Origin: Amycolatopsis sp. NBC_00345
GTDB lineage: Bacteria; Actinomycetota; Actinomycetes; Mycobacteriales; Pseudonocardiaceae
Length of the DNA: 64,000 nucleotides
NCBI RefSeq assembly: GCF_036116635.1
Contig: NZ_CP107995.1
Coordinates: 2,976,001 to 3,040,000 of the forward strand
Reading direction: 5' to 3'
A program made the translations under genes and the position numbers. The notes beneath the pieces are model-generated. The model was not told the DNA's origin and made no database searches. It saw nothing but the letters and a program-made list of their open reading frames with translations. Positions 26,560-37,243 of the stretch are shown here, piece after piece (within the stretch, counting starts at the first letter, position 1; every line of letters begins with the position of its first letter).

Positions 26560-27956
26560 TACTGGCCGTACACCGTCGTGTTTTCGTCGGAGTCCTTGGC
26601 CAGCCGCCTGGCCAGGAACAGCGACTCCAGCGCCAGCTCCACCGCCGCGGCGATCCGGCCCGCGGGCTCGTCGGAGGACACCCCGGCGCGCTGGGCGACC
26701 TCGTGCAGCACCGGCAGCTCCGGCAGGGCGGCGAGCACGTCCTTGCCCGGCACGCGCTCGCCGGTGGCGACCAGGTGCCCGTCGGCGACGGCGTCGGCCA
26801 GCGGGCGCAGGTCGAGCCCGGCGAACCGCTCGCGCGCGGTCTCCGCGACGGCCCGGCGCATCAGGTGCACCAGGTGCTCGACCTCGCGCCCCTCCTCCCC
26901 CGGTTCGAACTCGATCTTGCCGCGCAGCACGGCGGGCACCGCGTCCAGGTCGACCGGGCGCGCGACGGCCGGCTCCTCGCCGATGAGCGCGGACCGGCGC
27001 AGCGCGGCGGCGGCCACGGTCTCGGCGGCGGCCACCGCGAACCGCGCGGACACCCCGGAGCGCTGGTCGATCACCGGCGACTCGCGCAGGTTGCGCACGA
27101 ACCGGGCCAGTACCTCCAGCAGCGGCTCGCCGACCTCTGCGACGAGGTTCGCCTCCTGCCGCACCACGGCGACCTCGGACTCGACGTCCAGCGGGTAGTG
27201 CGTGCGGATCTCGGCGCCGAAGCGGTCCTTCAGCGGCGTGATGATCCGGCCGCGGTTGGTGTAGTCCTCGGGGTTCGCCGTCGCGACGAGCAGCACGTCC
27301 AGTGGCAGCCGCAGCGTGTAGCCGCGGACCTGGATGTCGCGCTCCTCCATCACGTTCAGCAGCGCGACCTGGATGCGCTCGGCGAGGTCGGGCAGCTCGT
27401 TGATCGCCACGATCCCGCGGTGGGCGCGCGGCACCAGGCCGAAGTGGATCGTCTCGGGGTCGCCGAGGCTGCGGCCCTCGGCCACCTTGACCGGGTCGAC
27501 GTCGCCGATCAGGTCGCCGACGGAGGTGTCCGGCGTCGCCAGCTTCTCGGTGTAGCGCTCGCTGCGGTGGCGCCAGGCCACCGGCAGGTCGTCGCCCAGC
27601 TCGGCGGCCCGGCGGATCGACGCGGGCGTGATCGGGTCGAGGGGGTGCTCGCCGAGCTCGGCGCCCTCGATCACCGGCGTCCACTCGTCGAGCAGGCCGG
27701 CCAGGGTGCGCAGCAGGCGCGTCTTGCCCTGGCCGCGCTCGCCGAGCAGGACGACGTCGTGGCCGGCGAGCAGCGCGCGCTCGAGCTGTGGCAGGACAGT
27801 GCGGGAGAAGCCGACGATGCCGGGCCACGCGTCGCGGCCGTCACGGAGGGCTTCGAGGAGGTTGTCGTGGATCTCGCGCGCGATGGGGCGCGGGGTGTGG
27901 CCGGCGGCGCGAAGCTCGCCGGCGGTACGGGGAAGACCGTCTGGAACAGCGTTCAC
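26559..27956 (-). CDS. MoxR/ChlI-type AAA ATPase
   Basis: This 465-residue ATPase resembles magnesium-chelatase I subunits. Walker A is LLGERGQGKTRLLRTL (about 67-82). The Walker B position reads GIVAINELPDL, with Asn-Glu in place of Asp-Glu. Sensor 1 is in VLLVATANPEDYTNRGRIIT, followed by LKDRFGAEIRTHYP. A C-terminal helical lid completes the fold. Start GTG 27956 is preceded at zero spacing by GAGGGG, so initiation may be leaderless. It is coupled to the VWA gene and divergent from an unknown protein 100 bp away. Confidence 0.88.
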   Translation of the reverse strand: MNAVPDGLPRTAGELRAAGHTPRPIAREIHDNLLEALRDGRDAWPGIVGFSRTVLPQLERALLAGHDVVLLGERGQGKTRLLRTLAGLLDEWTPVIEGAELGEHPLDPITPASIRRAAELGDDLPVAWRHRSERYTEKLATPDTSVGDLIGDVDPVKVAEGRSLGDPETIHFGLVPRAHRGIVAINELPDLAERIQVALLNVMEERDIQVRGYTLRLPLDVLLVATANPEDYTNRGRIITPLKDRFGAEIRTHYPLDVESEVAVVRQEANLVAEVGEPLLEVLARFVRNLRESPVIDQRSGVSARFAVAAAETVAAAALRRSALIGEEPAVARPVDLDAVPAVLRGKIEFEPGEEGREVEHLVHLMRRAVAETARERFAGLDLRPLADAVADGHLVATGERVPGKDVLAALPELPVLHEVAQRAGVSSDEPAGRIAAAVELALESLFLARRLAKDSDENTTVYGQ

Positions 27957-28042
27957 CCCCTCGACGCTACTTACCGTTCGCGTGTACGTCGACGTGGAGC
28001 GACTCCAGCGTGGGCGATCGGCGGGCCCGGCCGGGCGACCGG

Positions 28043-28048
28043 TAAAAT
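28043..28048 (+). promoter_or_regulatory. -10 box of a probable leaderless transcript
   Basis: TAAAAT ends eight bases before the GTG at 28057, so the message would begin at or within two bases of the start codon. There is no Shine-Dalgarno before that GTG. Confidence 0.6.
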
Positions 28049-28056
28049 AGGGCGTC

Positions 28057-28854
28057 GTGTGCCGTCCCAGTGCGACCCTCGCCGTCTGGTCCTCCGCGTG
28101 GCTGAACGGAGCCGCGGCTTCCGACGATGTGCTCGACTCCCTCGAAGCCTGGGGTGAGGCGCACGACGTCGTGGCGGCCGACGCGCCCGCGGCGGAGGCC
28201 TTCGAGCTGCCGCTGGCGTTCAACCGCGCGGCCACCCCGGTCCAGCTGATGATGGCGTTGCGCGCGCAGGGCGCGAAGAGCGCCCAGCTGGTGCTCCCCG
28301 TCCCCGGCGACGTCCGCGGCCTGGGCGGCGGCGGCCCGTTCACCGAAGCGGCGCTGCGCTGCGGCGACGCGGTGGTGCTCACCGAGCTGGGCTTCGGCCT
28401 GGTCCCGGAGCCGATCGCCGAGGGCCTGATGCGCTGGACCGTTTACTCGCTGAGCACGCCGGCTCCGCTGGAGTACCAGTCCCTGCCCGACGCCGAGCAC
28501 GGCCTCACCGACGCCATCCGCGCGAGCGCCGGCGCGCTGCAGAGCCTCGACGTGGCCAGCGACCGGCCGAGCGTGCGCGCCGAGCTGTCGGCCCACCTGC
28601 GCGCCCGGCCCCAGGTCGAGTGGCCGGCCGGCATGCCCGCGCGCTCGCTGCGGGTGCTGCAGCGTGCGGAGGAGGTCTCGGCCATCCTGGCCATCGCCCG
28701 CACCGACGACCCGGGCGGCGCGTTGTCCGCCTCGGCGGCGGTCCAGCGGGCGGAAGCGTTGCGCCCGTTGGCCGACGCCGTCCGCACCGCCCGCGCCGCC
28801 GCCGTCAACGAGGCGGTCCGCGTCTTCGCCGATCAAGGCGACCGGCACCCCTGA
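28057..28854 (+). CDS. Conserved-looking protein of unknown function
   Basis: This 265-residue soluble protein is not recognised. It starts at GTG 28057 with the peptide MCRPSATLAVWSSAWLNG. The middle is rich in Ala/Leu/Gly (LVLPVPGDVRGLGGGGPFTE, about 86-105), and the C-terminal third is helical. Codon usage is normal, which supports a real gene. Leaderless expression is likely given the -10 box at 28043-28048. It is divergent from the MoxR-VWA operon, so it could belong to the same process. The second residue is Cys, as in N-terminal-nucleophile enzymes, but no other feature of that fold is present. Confidence 0.75.
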   Translation: MCRPSATLAVWSSAWLNGAAASDDVLDSLEAWGEAHDVVAADAPAAEAFELPLAFNRAATPVQLMMALRAQGAKSAQLVLPVPGDVRGLGGGGPFTEAALRCGDAVVLTELGFGLVPEPIAEGLMRWTVYSLSTPAPLEYQSLPDAEHGLTDAIRASAGALQSLDVASDRPSVRAELSAHLRARPQVEWPAGMPARSLRVLQRAEEVSAILAIARTDDPGGALSASAAVQRAEALRPLADAVRTARAAAVNEAVRVFADQGDRHP

Positions 28855-28877
28855 CCCGGGCCTGGCCCCGTGGCCAT

Positions 28878-28962
28878 GCGCCCCAATGTGGCGTTCGGTG
28901 CGTTGGACGCACCCAATGTGGCGTTCGGTGCGTCCAACGCAACCAACGCCACATTGGGGCGC
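28878..28962. terminator. Nested inverted-repeat element between convergent genes
   Basis: An outer perfect 18-bp stem pairs 28878-28895 (GCGCCCCAATGTGGCGTT) with 28945-28962. Between the arms, the motif CCCAATGTGGCGTTCGGTGC is present as a second direct copy, and TGCGTTGGACGCA pairs with TGCGTCCAACGCA. The result is a cruciform-like element with direct and inverted copies. It lies between the unknown gene and hemH and probably terminates both. Confidence 0.75.
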
Positions 28963-29020
28963 TTCGGGCCTAGCCGGAGGCGGAGCACAGCAACAGCCGG
29001 GTGACGGGATCCTGGGGTCG

Positions 29021-30073
29021 TCAGGCGGGGCGGGCGGACGGGCGTTTCGCCGGTTCGCAGCAGCCGATCGCACACGGGGCGCCGTTCAGCGTGCAGCCCG
29101 CGGCCGGGAACTCCGAAAGCTTCCGGGCCGGAGCGTCCTCGACGTGTTCGCGGATCAGCTCGACCACCAGTTCCGCGAAGCGGGGGTCCGAGTCGGGTGT
29201 CGCGGCGCGGGCGAAGGCCATGCCGTGCTCGGCGGCCCGCTCCGCGGCCTCGTTGTCGAGGTCCCAGACCACCTCGAGGTGGTCGGAGACGAAGCCGATC
29301 GGGCTGACCACCACGGACTCGACGCCGCGCTCGTGCAGCGCGTCGATGTGGTCGACGATGTCCGGCTCCAGCCACGGCACCTGCGGCGGCCCCGAACGCG
29401 ACTGCCACACCACGTCGTACTCCGCGATGCCCGCCTCCGCGGCGACCAGCCGGGCCGCCTCCGCGATCTGCCGCGAGTAGCGGTAACCGCCCTCCGACGG
29501 CGGGCCGGCGGCCTGGTCCGCGCTCACCGGCACGGAGTGGGCGGTGAACACCGTCCGGGTGCCCGGCCGGTCGCCGAGCCCCGCGTGGGCCGCGCGCACC
29601 GCGTCCGCGATCGCCGAGACGAACAGCGGGTGGTCGAAGAACTGGCGCAGCTTCACCAGGTCCGGCGCGCCGTCCCCGACCGCGGCCCGGGCGCGCTCGA
29701 TGTCCTCGTCGTACTGACGGCAGGCCGAGTAGCCGCCGTACGCACTGGTCGGGAACACCAGCGCGCGCCGCACGCCGTCGGCCTTCATCTCGGCCAGCGT
29801 CCGCTCGACCATCGGGTGCCAGTTGCGGTTGCCGAAGCGCACGGGCAGCTCGACGCCCTCGGCCGCGAGCTGCTTCTCGACCGCCGCGATCGCGCTTCGG
29901 TTGAGCCGGTTGATCGGCGAGACCCCGCCGAAGTGCTGGTAGTGCTCGGCGACCTCGAGCAGCCGCTCGCGCGGGACTCCCCGGCCCCGGGTGACGTTCT
30001 CCAGGAACGGCATCACCTCGTCGGGTCCCTCCGGACCGCCGAACGAAAGCCATAACAACGCGTCGTAACCCAC
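29021..30073 (-). CDS. hemH: Ferrochelatase (probably coproporphyrin type)
   Basis: This 350-residue enzyme inserts ferrous iron into a porphyrin; in Actinobacteria the substrate is coproporphyrin III. The opening [20 protein letters not shown] and [10 protein letters not shown] are conserved. The active-site histidine lies in [12 protein letters not shown], and conserved [16 protein letters not shown] near 255 completes the site. C-terminal cysteines ([18 protein letters not shown]) are likely ligands of a [2Fe-2S] cluster. I start at GTG 30073 by homology. Codon 7 is TTA, rare in this genome type. The gene lies near inhA as in mycobacteria, but TetR-MFS genes intervene. Confidence 0.95.
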   Translation of the reverse strand: MGYDALLWLSFGGPEGPDEVMPFLENVTRGRGVPRERLLEVAEHYQHFGGVSPINRLNRSAIAAVEKQLAAEGVELPVRFGNRNWHPMVERTLAEMKADGVRRALVFPTSAYGGYSACRQYDEDIERARAAVGDGAPDLVKLRQFFDHPLFVSAIADAVRAAHAGLGDRPGTRTVFTAHSVPVSADQAAGPPSEGGYRYSRQIAEAARLVAAEAGIAEYDVVWQSRSGPPQVPWLEPDIVDHIDALHERGVESVVVSPIGFVSDHLEVVWDLDNEAAERAAEHGMAFARAATPDSDPRFAELVVELIREHVEDAPARKLSEFPAAGCTLNGAPCAIGCCEPAKRPSARPA

Positions 30074-30119
30074 CAGCCCATCTTGCCGCTGTGGCCGTCC
30101 CCACGGCGAGCCGGGTTTG

Positions 30120-30141
30120 TTGTGTACTGATCTATCCAAAA
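30120..30141. promoter_or_regulatory. Putative TetR operator upstream of the tetR gene
   Basis: The 22-bp region reads TTGTGTACTG then ATCTATCCAAAA. It shares 16 of 22 positions, including ATCCAAAA, with the site before the MFS gene at 30817-30838. It lies 17 bp before the tetR ATG. Confidence 0.6.
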
Positions 30142-30158
30142 CGTGCTACGGTCGCCGC

Positions 30159-30743
30159 ATGCCCAGGCCACGGGAGTTCGACGAAACAGTCGCGCTGGAA
30201 GGCGCCATGAACGCCTTCTGGGCGCACGGTTACGAAGCGACCTCGACCCAGGACCTGTGCGACGCGACCGGACTCGGCCGCAGCAGCGTCTACAACACCT
30301 TCACCAGCAAGCACGTTCTGTTCCAACGCGCGCTGGAGCACTACACCGAGCGCGGCGTCCGCTACCGCGCCAAGGCCCTCGAACCGGCCGAGGACGGACT
30401 CGACGCGATCCGCCTGCTCCTCACCGACTTGATCGACGACGAACTCGGCAACGGCCGCCGCGGCTGCCTGATCGTCAACACCGTCGCGGAGTTCGGCACG
30501 ACGGACGCGGAGATCACCACGAGGGTCGACGCGGACACCGCGGCGTTCCTCACCGCCCTCGCGGACTACGCCCGCCTCGGCCAGGCCGACGGCAGCGTCA
30601 CCCGCGACCGGGACCCGGCGGACATCGCGCAGTTCGTGCACAGCACCATCGGCGGGCTGCGGCTGATGTCGCGGCGCGGCGCGTTGCGCCCGGCGATGGC
30701 GTCGGTGGCCGACATCGCCGTCTCAGCCATCGCCCGCCGCTGA
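30159..30743 (+). CDS. TetR-family repressor
   Basis: This is a 194-residue repressor. The HTH is in TSTQDLCDATGLGRSSVYNT (about 28-47), with FTSKHVLFQRALEHY following. The C-terminal ligand domain has LIDDELGNGRRGCLIVNTVAEFG, typical of the YxaF/AcrR-like group. Matching operator-like sequences precede this gene and the MFS gene 107 bp downstream, so it probably represses both. The ATG at 30159 is used; no strong ribosome site is present. Confidence 0.9.
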   Translation: MPRPREFDETVALEGAMNAFWAHGYEATSTQDLCDATGLGRSSVYNTFTSKHVLFQRALEHYTERGVRYRAKALEPAEDGLDAIRLLLTDLIDDELGNGRRGCLIVNTVAEFGTTDAEITTRVDADTAAFLTALADYARLGQADGSVTRDRDPADIAQFVHSTIGGLRLMSRRGALRPAMASVADIAVSAIARR

Positions 30744-30816
30744 CCCCAGCCTTTACCCGACCCCGCTTTTTCGTCCAGCCCAGCCCTTTCATCAGCGTTG
30801 ATGGCACCCGGGTTCA

Positions 30817-30838
30817 TTTTGTATCAATCAATCCAAAA
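30817..30838. promoter_or_regulatory. Palindromic TetR operator before the MFS gene
   Basis: TTTTG-N12-CAAAA with further symmetry (TTTTGTAT / ATCCAAAA around ATCAAT) forms a 22-bp dyad next to the AAGGAGGAAG ribosome site. It is similar to 30120-30141. Confidence 0.7.
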
Positions 30839-30850
30839 GGAGGAAGACCC

Positions 30851-32050
30851 GTGCCCCTGGCCGTCTTCGTGCTCGGGCTCAGCATCTTCGCCCTCGGCAC
30901 CTCGGAGTTCATGATCACCGGCCTGCTGCCCGGGATGGCGACCGACCTCGGCGTCAGCATCCCCGACGCCGGCCTGCTGATCTCGGCCTTCGCCGTCGGC
31001 ATGGTGGTCGGCGCGCCGCTGCTCGCCGTGGGGACACTGAAGCTGCCGCGCCGCACGACCCTGCTGGCGCTGCTGGTGGTCTTCGGCGTCTCGCACGTCG
31101 TCGGCGCGCTCGCCCCCGGCTACGCCCTGCTCTTCGTGACCCGCGTCGTGAGTGCCTTGGCCTGCGCCGGGTTCTGGGCGGTCGCCGCGGCGACCGCCAT
31201 CTCGCTGGTGCCCGCGGCCCGGCGCGGGCGGGCGCTCGCGGTGCTGGTCGGCGGCCTGACCGTGGCGAACATCGGGGGCGTCCCGGCCGGCACGCTGCTG
31301 GGCCAGCACGCGGGCTGGCGCACGGCGTTCTGGGCGGTCGCGGCCCTCACCGTGGTGGCGGTGGCCGGCGTGCTCGCCTTCGTGCCGCACACCGCCGCGG
31401 ACGCCTCGGCCGTGCGCGTGCGGACCGAGCTGAGCGTGTTCCGCAGCGGCCGGGTCTGGCTGGCGCTGGGCGTGATCGCGTTGTCGCAGGCCATGCTGTT
31501 CGCGACGTTCAGCTACCTCGCCCCGCTGCTCACGACCACCGACGGCCTGCCATCGGCCCAGGTCCCGCTCGTGCTCGGGCTGTTCGGCGCCGGCGCGCTG
31601 ATCGGCATCACCGCGGGCGGCAAGCTCGCGGACACCCACCCGTTCGCGACGCTGTACGGCAGCTTCGCGCTCGCCCTCGTCGCACTCACCACGCTGGCGC
31701 TCACTTCGGACGCGGTGGTCGCCGTCGTCGCGGTCCTCGTGCTCGGCGCGGCGGGCTTCGCCGCCAACCCGGCCCTGAACGTCCGCGCGTACTCGGTGGC
31801 CGGCGGCACCTCCACCATGGTCGGCGCCAGCACGACCGCCGGTTTCAACGTCGGCAACACAGCCGGCCCGTGGCTCGGCGGCGTCGCCATCAACGCGGGC
31901 CTCGGGCTGCCGAGCGTGGCCTGGGTGAGCGCGGCCCTCGGCGTGCTGTCACTGGCTGCCTTGACGTTCGCCCTGCGGGTCCAGCGCTCGGACGACGCGC
32001 GCGCCGCCCGCGTTTCGCCGCTGCCCCAACCACCCCTGACCGTCCACTGA
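30851..32050 (+). CDS. MFS drug-efflux transporter (AraJ/chloramphenicol-exporter-like)
   Basis: This 399-residue twelve-helix major facilitator begins PLAVFVLGLSIFALGTSEFM, characteristic of the AraJ/CmlR-like DHA1 group. Motif C-like glycine/proline spacing is seen in VANIGGVPAGTLLGQHAGWR (about 140-160), the antiporter hallmark. The start is GTG 30851 after AAGGAGGAAG. The upstream TetR gene and the shared operator indicate induction by a drug or metabolite. Chloramphenicol or sugar-like compounds are possible substrates but cannot be confirmed. A strong hairpin follows the stop. Confidence 0.88.
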   Translation: MPLAVFVLGLSIFALGTSEFMITGLLPGMATDLGVSIPDAGLLISAFAVGMVVGAPLLAVGTLKLPRRTTLLALLVVFGVSHVVGALAPGYALLFVTRVVSALACAGFWAVAAATAISLVPAARRGRALAVLVGGLTVANIGGVPAGTLLGQHAGWRTAFWAVAALTVVAVAGVLAFVPHTAADASAVRVRTELSVFRSGRVWLALGVIALSQAMLFATFSYLAPLLTTTDGLPSAQVPLVLGLFGAGALIGITAGGKLADTHPFATLYGSFALALVALTTLALTSDAVVAVVAVLVLGAAGFAANPALNVRAYSVAGGTSTMVGASTTAGFNVGNTAGPWLGGVAINAGLGLPSVAWVSAALGVLSLAALTFALRVQRSDDARAARVSPLPQPPLTVH

Positions 32051-32073
32051 GGACCTGAGGCCCTGAAGACGGC

Positions 32074-32110
32074 GAGAGGCCCCCGCGCGGACAACACGCG
32101 GGGGCCTCTC
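32074..32110. terminator. Hairpin between MFS and inhA
   Basis: GAGAGGCCCCCGCG pairs with CGCGGGGGCCTCTC around a 9-base loop. The 14-bp stem lies between convergent genes. Confidence 0.85.
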
Positions 32111-32124
32111 CCTGGGGCCACGGC

Positions 32125-32892
32125 TCAGATGCCGAGCGCGTGCACCCCGCCGTCGACCATGATCATCGAGCCCGTGGTGGCGGGCAGCCAGTCCGAAAGC
32201 GCGACGCAGACGGTCTTGGCCGTCGCGGTCGGGTCGGAGCTGTCCCAGCCGAGCGGGGCGCGGTCGCCCCAGCCGTCTTCCAGCTCGCTGAAGCCGGGGA
32301 TGGACTTCGCGGCCATCGTCTTCATCGGGCCGGCGCTGACCAGGTTCACGCGGATGCCGCGCGGGCCCAGTTCCTTGGCCAGGTACCGGTTCACCGACTC
32401 CAGCGCGGCCTTCGCCACGCCCATCCAGTTGTAGACCGGCCACGCCACGCGCGCGTCGAAGTCCATGCCCACGATCGACGAGCCCGGCGCCAGCAGCGGC
32501 AGGGTCGCGACGGCCAGCGACTTGAACGAGAACGCCGAGACGTCCACTGCCACCTTCACGTCCTCGCTCGGCGCGTCGAGGAACGGCGCGCCCAGGCAGG
32601 TCTGCGGCGCGAAGCCGATCGAGTGCAGCACGCCGTCGAGGCCGTCGACGTGCTCACGCACGCGGTCGGCCAGGCTGTCGAGGTGCTCCTGGTTGGTGAT
32701 GTCCAGCTCCAGGACCGGCGCCTCCTCCGGCAGCCGCTTGGCGATGCGCTCGACCAGCGACAGCCGGCCGAAGCCGGTGAGCACCACCTTCGCGCCCTCC
32801 TGCTGCGCGATCTTGGCCGCGTGGAACGCGAGGGAGGCGTCGGTGATGACGCCGGTGATCAGCAGCCGCTTGCCTTCGAGCAGTCCGGGCAA
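32125..32892 (-). CDS. inhA: NADH-dependent enoyl-ACP reductase (InhA/FabI)
   Basis: This 255-residue short-chain dehydrogenase-like reductase performs the last step of the fatty-acid elongation cycle and is the target class of isoniazid-adducts and triclosan. The N-terminal LLEGKRLLITGVITDASLAF holds the NADH-binding glycine region. The catalytic Tyr/Lys pair is in YNWMGVAKAALESVN, and TTGSMIMVDGGVHALGI closes the protein. Close likeness to InhA is seen in DGLDGVLHSIGFAPQT. The TTG at 32892 is chosen because GGAGG (32901-32905) lies nine bases upstream. It is 50 bp downstream of fabG, the same order as the mycobacterial fabG1-inhA operon. Confidence 0.94.
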   Translation of the reverse strand: MPGLLEGKRLLITGVITDASLAFHAAKIAQQEGAKVVLTGFGRLSLVERIAKRLPEEAPVLELDITNQEHLDSLADRVREHVDGLDGVLHSIGFAPQTCLGAPFLDAPSEDVKVAVDVSAFSFKSLAVATLPLLAPGSSIVGMDFDARVAWPVYNWMGVAKAALESVNRYLAKELGPRGIRVNLVSAGPMKTMAAKSIPGFSELEDGWGDRAPLGWDSSDPTATAKTVCVALSDWLPATTGSMIMVDGGVHALGI

Positions 32893-32900
32893 CGGGGGTT

Positions 32901-32905
32901 CCTCC
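32901..32905 (-). promoter_or_regulatory. Shine-Dalgarno fixing the TTG start of inhA
   Basis: GGAGG on the minus strand lies eight bases before TTG 32892. No ATG or GTG in frame has a comparable site. Confidence 0.65.
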
Positions 32906-32942
32906 AGGTCGTGGTGGGTTCGCTCGGAAAAGGGTCGGAACG

Positions 32943-35167
<2,225 letters not shown>

Positions 35168-35176
35168 GGCGGGGGG

Positions 35177-35851
35177 ATGGCCGTGCGCGTGCTGCTCGTG
35201 GAGGACGACGCCGGGGTCGCCGGCGCGCTCGCCGAGACGCTGCACACGCACGGCCACACCGTGACCAGCGTCGGCCGGGGCGCCGACGCGCTGCACCGGC
35301 ACCGCGGCGCCGACCTGCTGCTGCTCGACCTGGGCCTGCCCGACCTGGACGGGCTCGACGTGCTGCGCAAGATCCGGCAGGTCTCGGGCGTGCCCGTCAT
35401 CGTGCTCACCGCGCGCGGTGACGAGCGGTCCGTGGTCCGCGGGCTGCGCTTCGGCGCCGACGACTACTTGACGAAGCCCGTCCGCCTGGCCGAGTTGCTG
35501 GCGCGGATGGACGCCGTGGTCCGCCGCGCCCGGGCCCGCACCACCACCCCGGACGAGGGCGCGGTGGTGCGGGTCGAGGACGTCGAGATCGACCTGGGCG
35601 GGCGGCAGGTGCTCGTCGCCGGCCACGACATCGGGCTCACCACCAAGGAGTTCGACGTGCTCGCGGTGCTGGCCGCGCGGGCGGGCACGGCGGTCAGCCG
35701 CCAGCAGCTGATGGACGAGGTGTGGGGCGACGCCCACCTGGCCGTGTCCCGTTCGCTGGACGTGCACATGACGCAGGTGCGCGCGAAGCTCGACCGGCCC
35801 GGCCTGCTCACCACGATCCGGGGCTTCGGCTACCGCCTCGGCCGGGGCTGA
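35177..35851 (+). CDS. OmpR-family response regulator
   Basis: This is a 224-residue regulator. The receiver domain (1-118) has the acidic pocket LLVEDDAG, phospho-acceptor Asp51 in LLLLDLGLPDLDGL, and the Thr/Lys positions in IVLTARGDE and DDYLTKPV. The winged-helix output domain (about 130-222) ends in RSLDVHMTQVRAKLDRPG and LTTIRGFGYRLGRG, the OmpR/PhoB hallmark. It is followed after 3 bp by its kinase gene. It lies between an MHS permease and the kinase, so it probably controls this operon in response to a carboxylate-like solute, as TctD does. Confidence 0.94.
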   Translation: MAVRVLLVEDDAGVAGALAETLHTHGHTVTSVGRGADALHRHRGADLLLLDLGLPDLDGLDVLRKIRQVSGVPVIVLTARGDERSVVRGLRFGADDYLTKPVRLAELLARMDAVVRRARARTTTPDEGAVVRVEDVEIDLGGRQVLVAGHDIGLTTKEFDVLAVLAARAGTAVSRQQLMDEVWGDAHLAVSRSLDVHMTQVRAKLDRPGLLTTIRGFGYRLGRG

Positions 35852-35854
35852 GGC

Positions 35855-37243
35855 GTGCGCGCCCGGCTCCTGGCCGTGCTGGTGACGCTGGCGCTGCTGG
35901 TCGTCGCCGCGTTCGCCGGGCCGCTGCTGTCCTCCACCGCCGAGCAGCGGACGCAGGAGCTGGTGATCTCGCGCAGCAGTGACGTCGACCGCTTCGTGGT
36001 GCTCGCGCAACAGGCGGTCGATTCGCGCGACCCGGCCGCGCTGGCGGCCGACGCGCAGCGGTATTCGTCGTTATACAGCGAGGCCGTGGTGGTGGTCGAC
36101 GCGCAGCGGACGCCGTTGGTGCAGGCGGGCGGGATGTCCGCGGCGGAGCCCGCCGTGCACGCACTGGTGGAGGCGACGATGCGCAATGAGCCCCCGCCCC
36201 AGGTCGAGACGCTGAGCCCGTGGTCGGCCACGCCGGTGCTGTTCGCGCGCCCGGTCGGCACCGGCACGCGGGTCTCCGGCGTGGTCGTGCTGCGGGCCTC
36301 GGTGACGAAGGCCGCCGCGGACGTGACGGCGGCGTGGAGCGCGATCGCGGCGGGCGCGCTGCTGGTGGCGGCGTTGTTCGTGCTGCTCGCCGTCCTGCTG
36401 GCGCGGTGGATGGTGCGGCCGCTGCTGGAGCTGGAGACGGGCGTGCTCGCCGTCGCGGGCGGGCACCGGGCGCAGGTGCCCGAGCGCTCCGGCCCCCGGG
36501 AGCTGCGGACGCTCGCGGCGTCGGTGAACCGGATGTCGGACGCCGTGGTGGAGGCCGCCGACCAGCAGCACCGGCTCGTCGCCGACACCTCCCACCAGCT
36601 GCGCAACCCGATGGCGGCGCTGCGGCTGCGCGTCGACTCGCTCGGCGCCGAGCTGGACGACCGGCACGCCTACCACGCGGCCGTCGCCGAAGTGGAGCGC
36701 CTGGAACGGATCCTCGACGGGCTGCTCGCGCTCGCGACCGCGGAGAGCACCGCGACCCGGCTCGCCGCGGGCGGCTCGGACGAGCCTGCCGACCTCGCCA
36801 CCGTGATCGCCGAGCGCGTCGACGCCTGGCGCCCGGCCGCGGACCAGGCGGGCGCGAAGCTGGTGCCCTGCCCCGGCCACGCCGAGCCGGTCCTGGTGCA
36901 CGCGCCGGAGGGCGAGCTGGCGCAGATCCTCGACGTGCTGCTGGACAACGCCGTCCACTACGCCGGGCGCGGCGCCACGATCGCCGCCGGCTGGGAAACG
37001 CACGGCAGCACGACCACGCTCGTGGTCACCGACGACGGACCCGGACTGTCCACAACGGACCGGGCCCGCGCGACGGAGCGCTTCTGGCGCGCGGGCGGCG
37101 AAGGCGCGCCCCGCGGCACCGGGCTGGGCCTGGCCATCGTCCGCGAGCAGACCCGTGCCCGCGGCGGCACGCTGGAGCTGCGGGCCGCCGAGCCGCGCGG
37201 GCTGGAAGTCCGGGTCACGCTGCCCGCGGAGGTGACGCCGTGA
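35855..37243 (+). CDS. Sensor histidine kinase
   Basis: This is a 462-residue membrane kinase. TM1 lies at about 3-25, followed by an extracytoplasmic sensor region (about 26-165), TM2 at about 168-190 and a HAMP segment to about 240. The phospho-acceptor His247 is in DTSHQLRNPMAALRLRVDSL. The ATPase domain has LDNAVHYAG (N box), VTDDGPGLSTTDRARA (G1) and GTGLGLAIVREQ (G2). The stop overlaps the GTG of the TAXI protein gene (GTGA), so kinase and binding protein are translated together. Codon 73 is TTA (36071-36073), rare in high-GC genomes. The sensor domain could contact the binding protein, as in TctE systems. Confidence 0.93.
   Translation: MRARLLAVLVTLALLVVAAFAGPLLSSTAEQRTQELVISRSSDVDRFVVLAQQAVDSRDPAALAADAQRYSSLYSEAVVVVDAQRTPLVQAGGMSAAEPAVHALVEATMRNEPPPQVETLSPWSATPVLFARPVGTGTRVSGVVVLRASVTKAAADVTAAWSAIAAGALLVAALFVLLAVLLARWMVRPLLELETGVLAVAGGHRAQVPERSGPRELRTLAASVNRMSDAVVEAADQQHRLVADTSHQLRNPMAALRLRVDSLGAELDDRHAYHAAVAEVERLERILDGLLALATAESTATRLAAGGSDEPADLATVIAERVDAWRPAADQAGAKLVPCPGHAEPVLVHAPEGELAQILDVLLDNAVHYAGRGATIAAGWETHGSTTTLVVTDDGPGLSTTDRARATERFWRAGGEGAPRGTGLGLAIVREQTRARGGTLELRAAEPRGLEVRVTLPAEVTP

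Noticed and set aside
24796..28157. Long plus-strand frames opposite the VWA and MoxR genes
   Set aside because: Composition is Arg/His/Gln-rich and mirrors the coding strand; the minus-strand genes have clear motifs and coupled start/stop codons.
28057..28854. N-terminal-nucleophile amidotransferase from the MCR start
   Set aside because: Apart from Cys2, none of the glutamine-amidotransferase core motifs seen in egtC are present.
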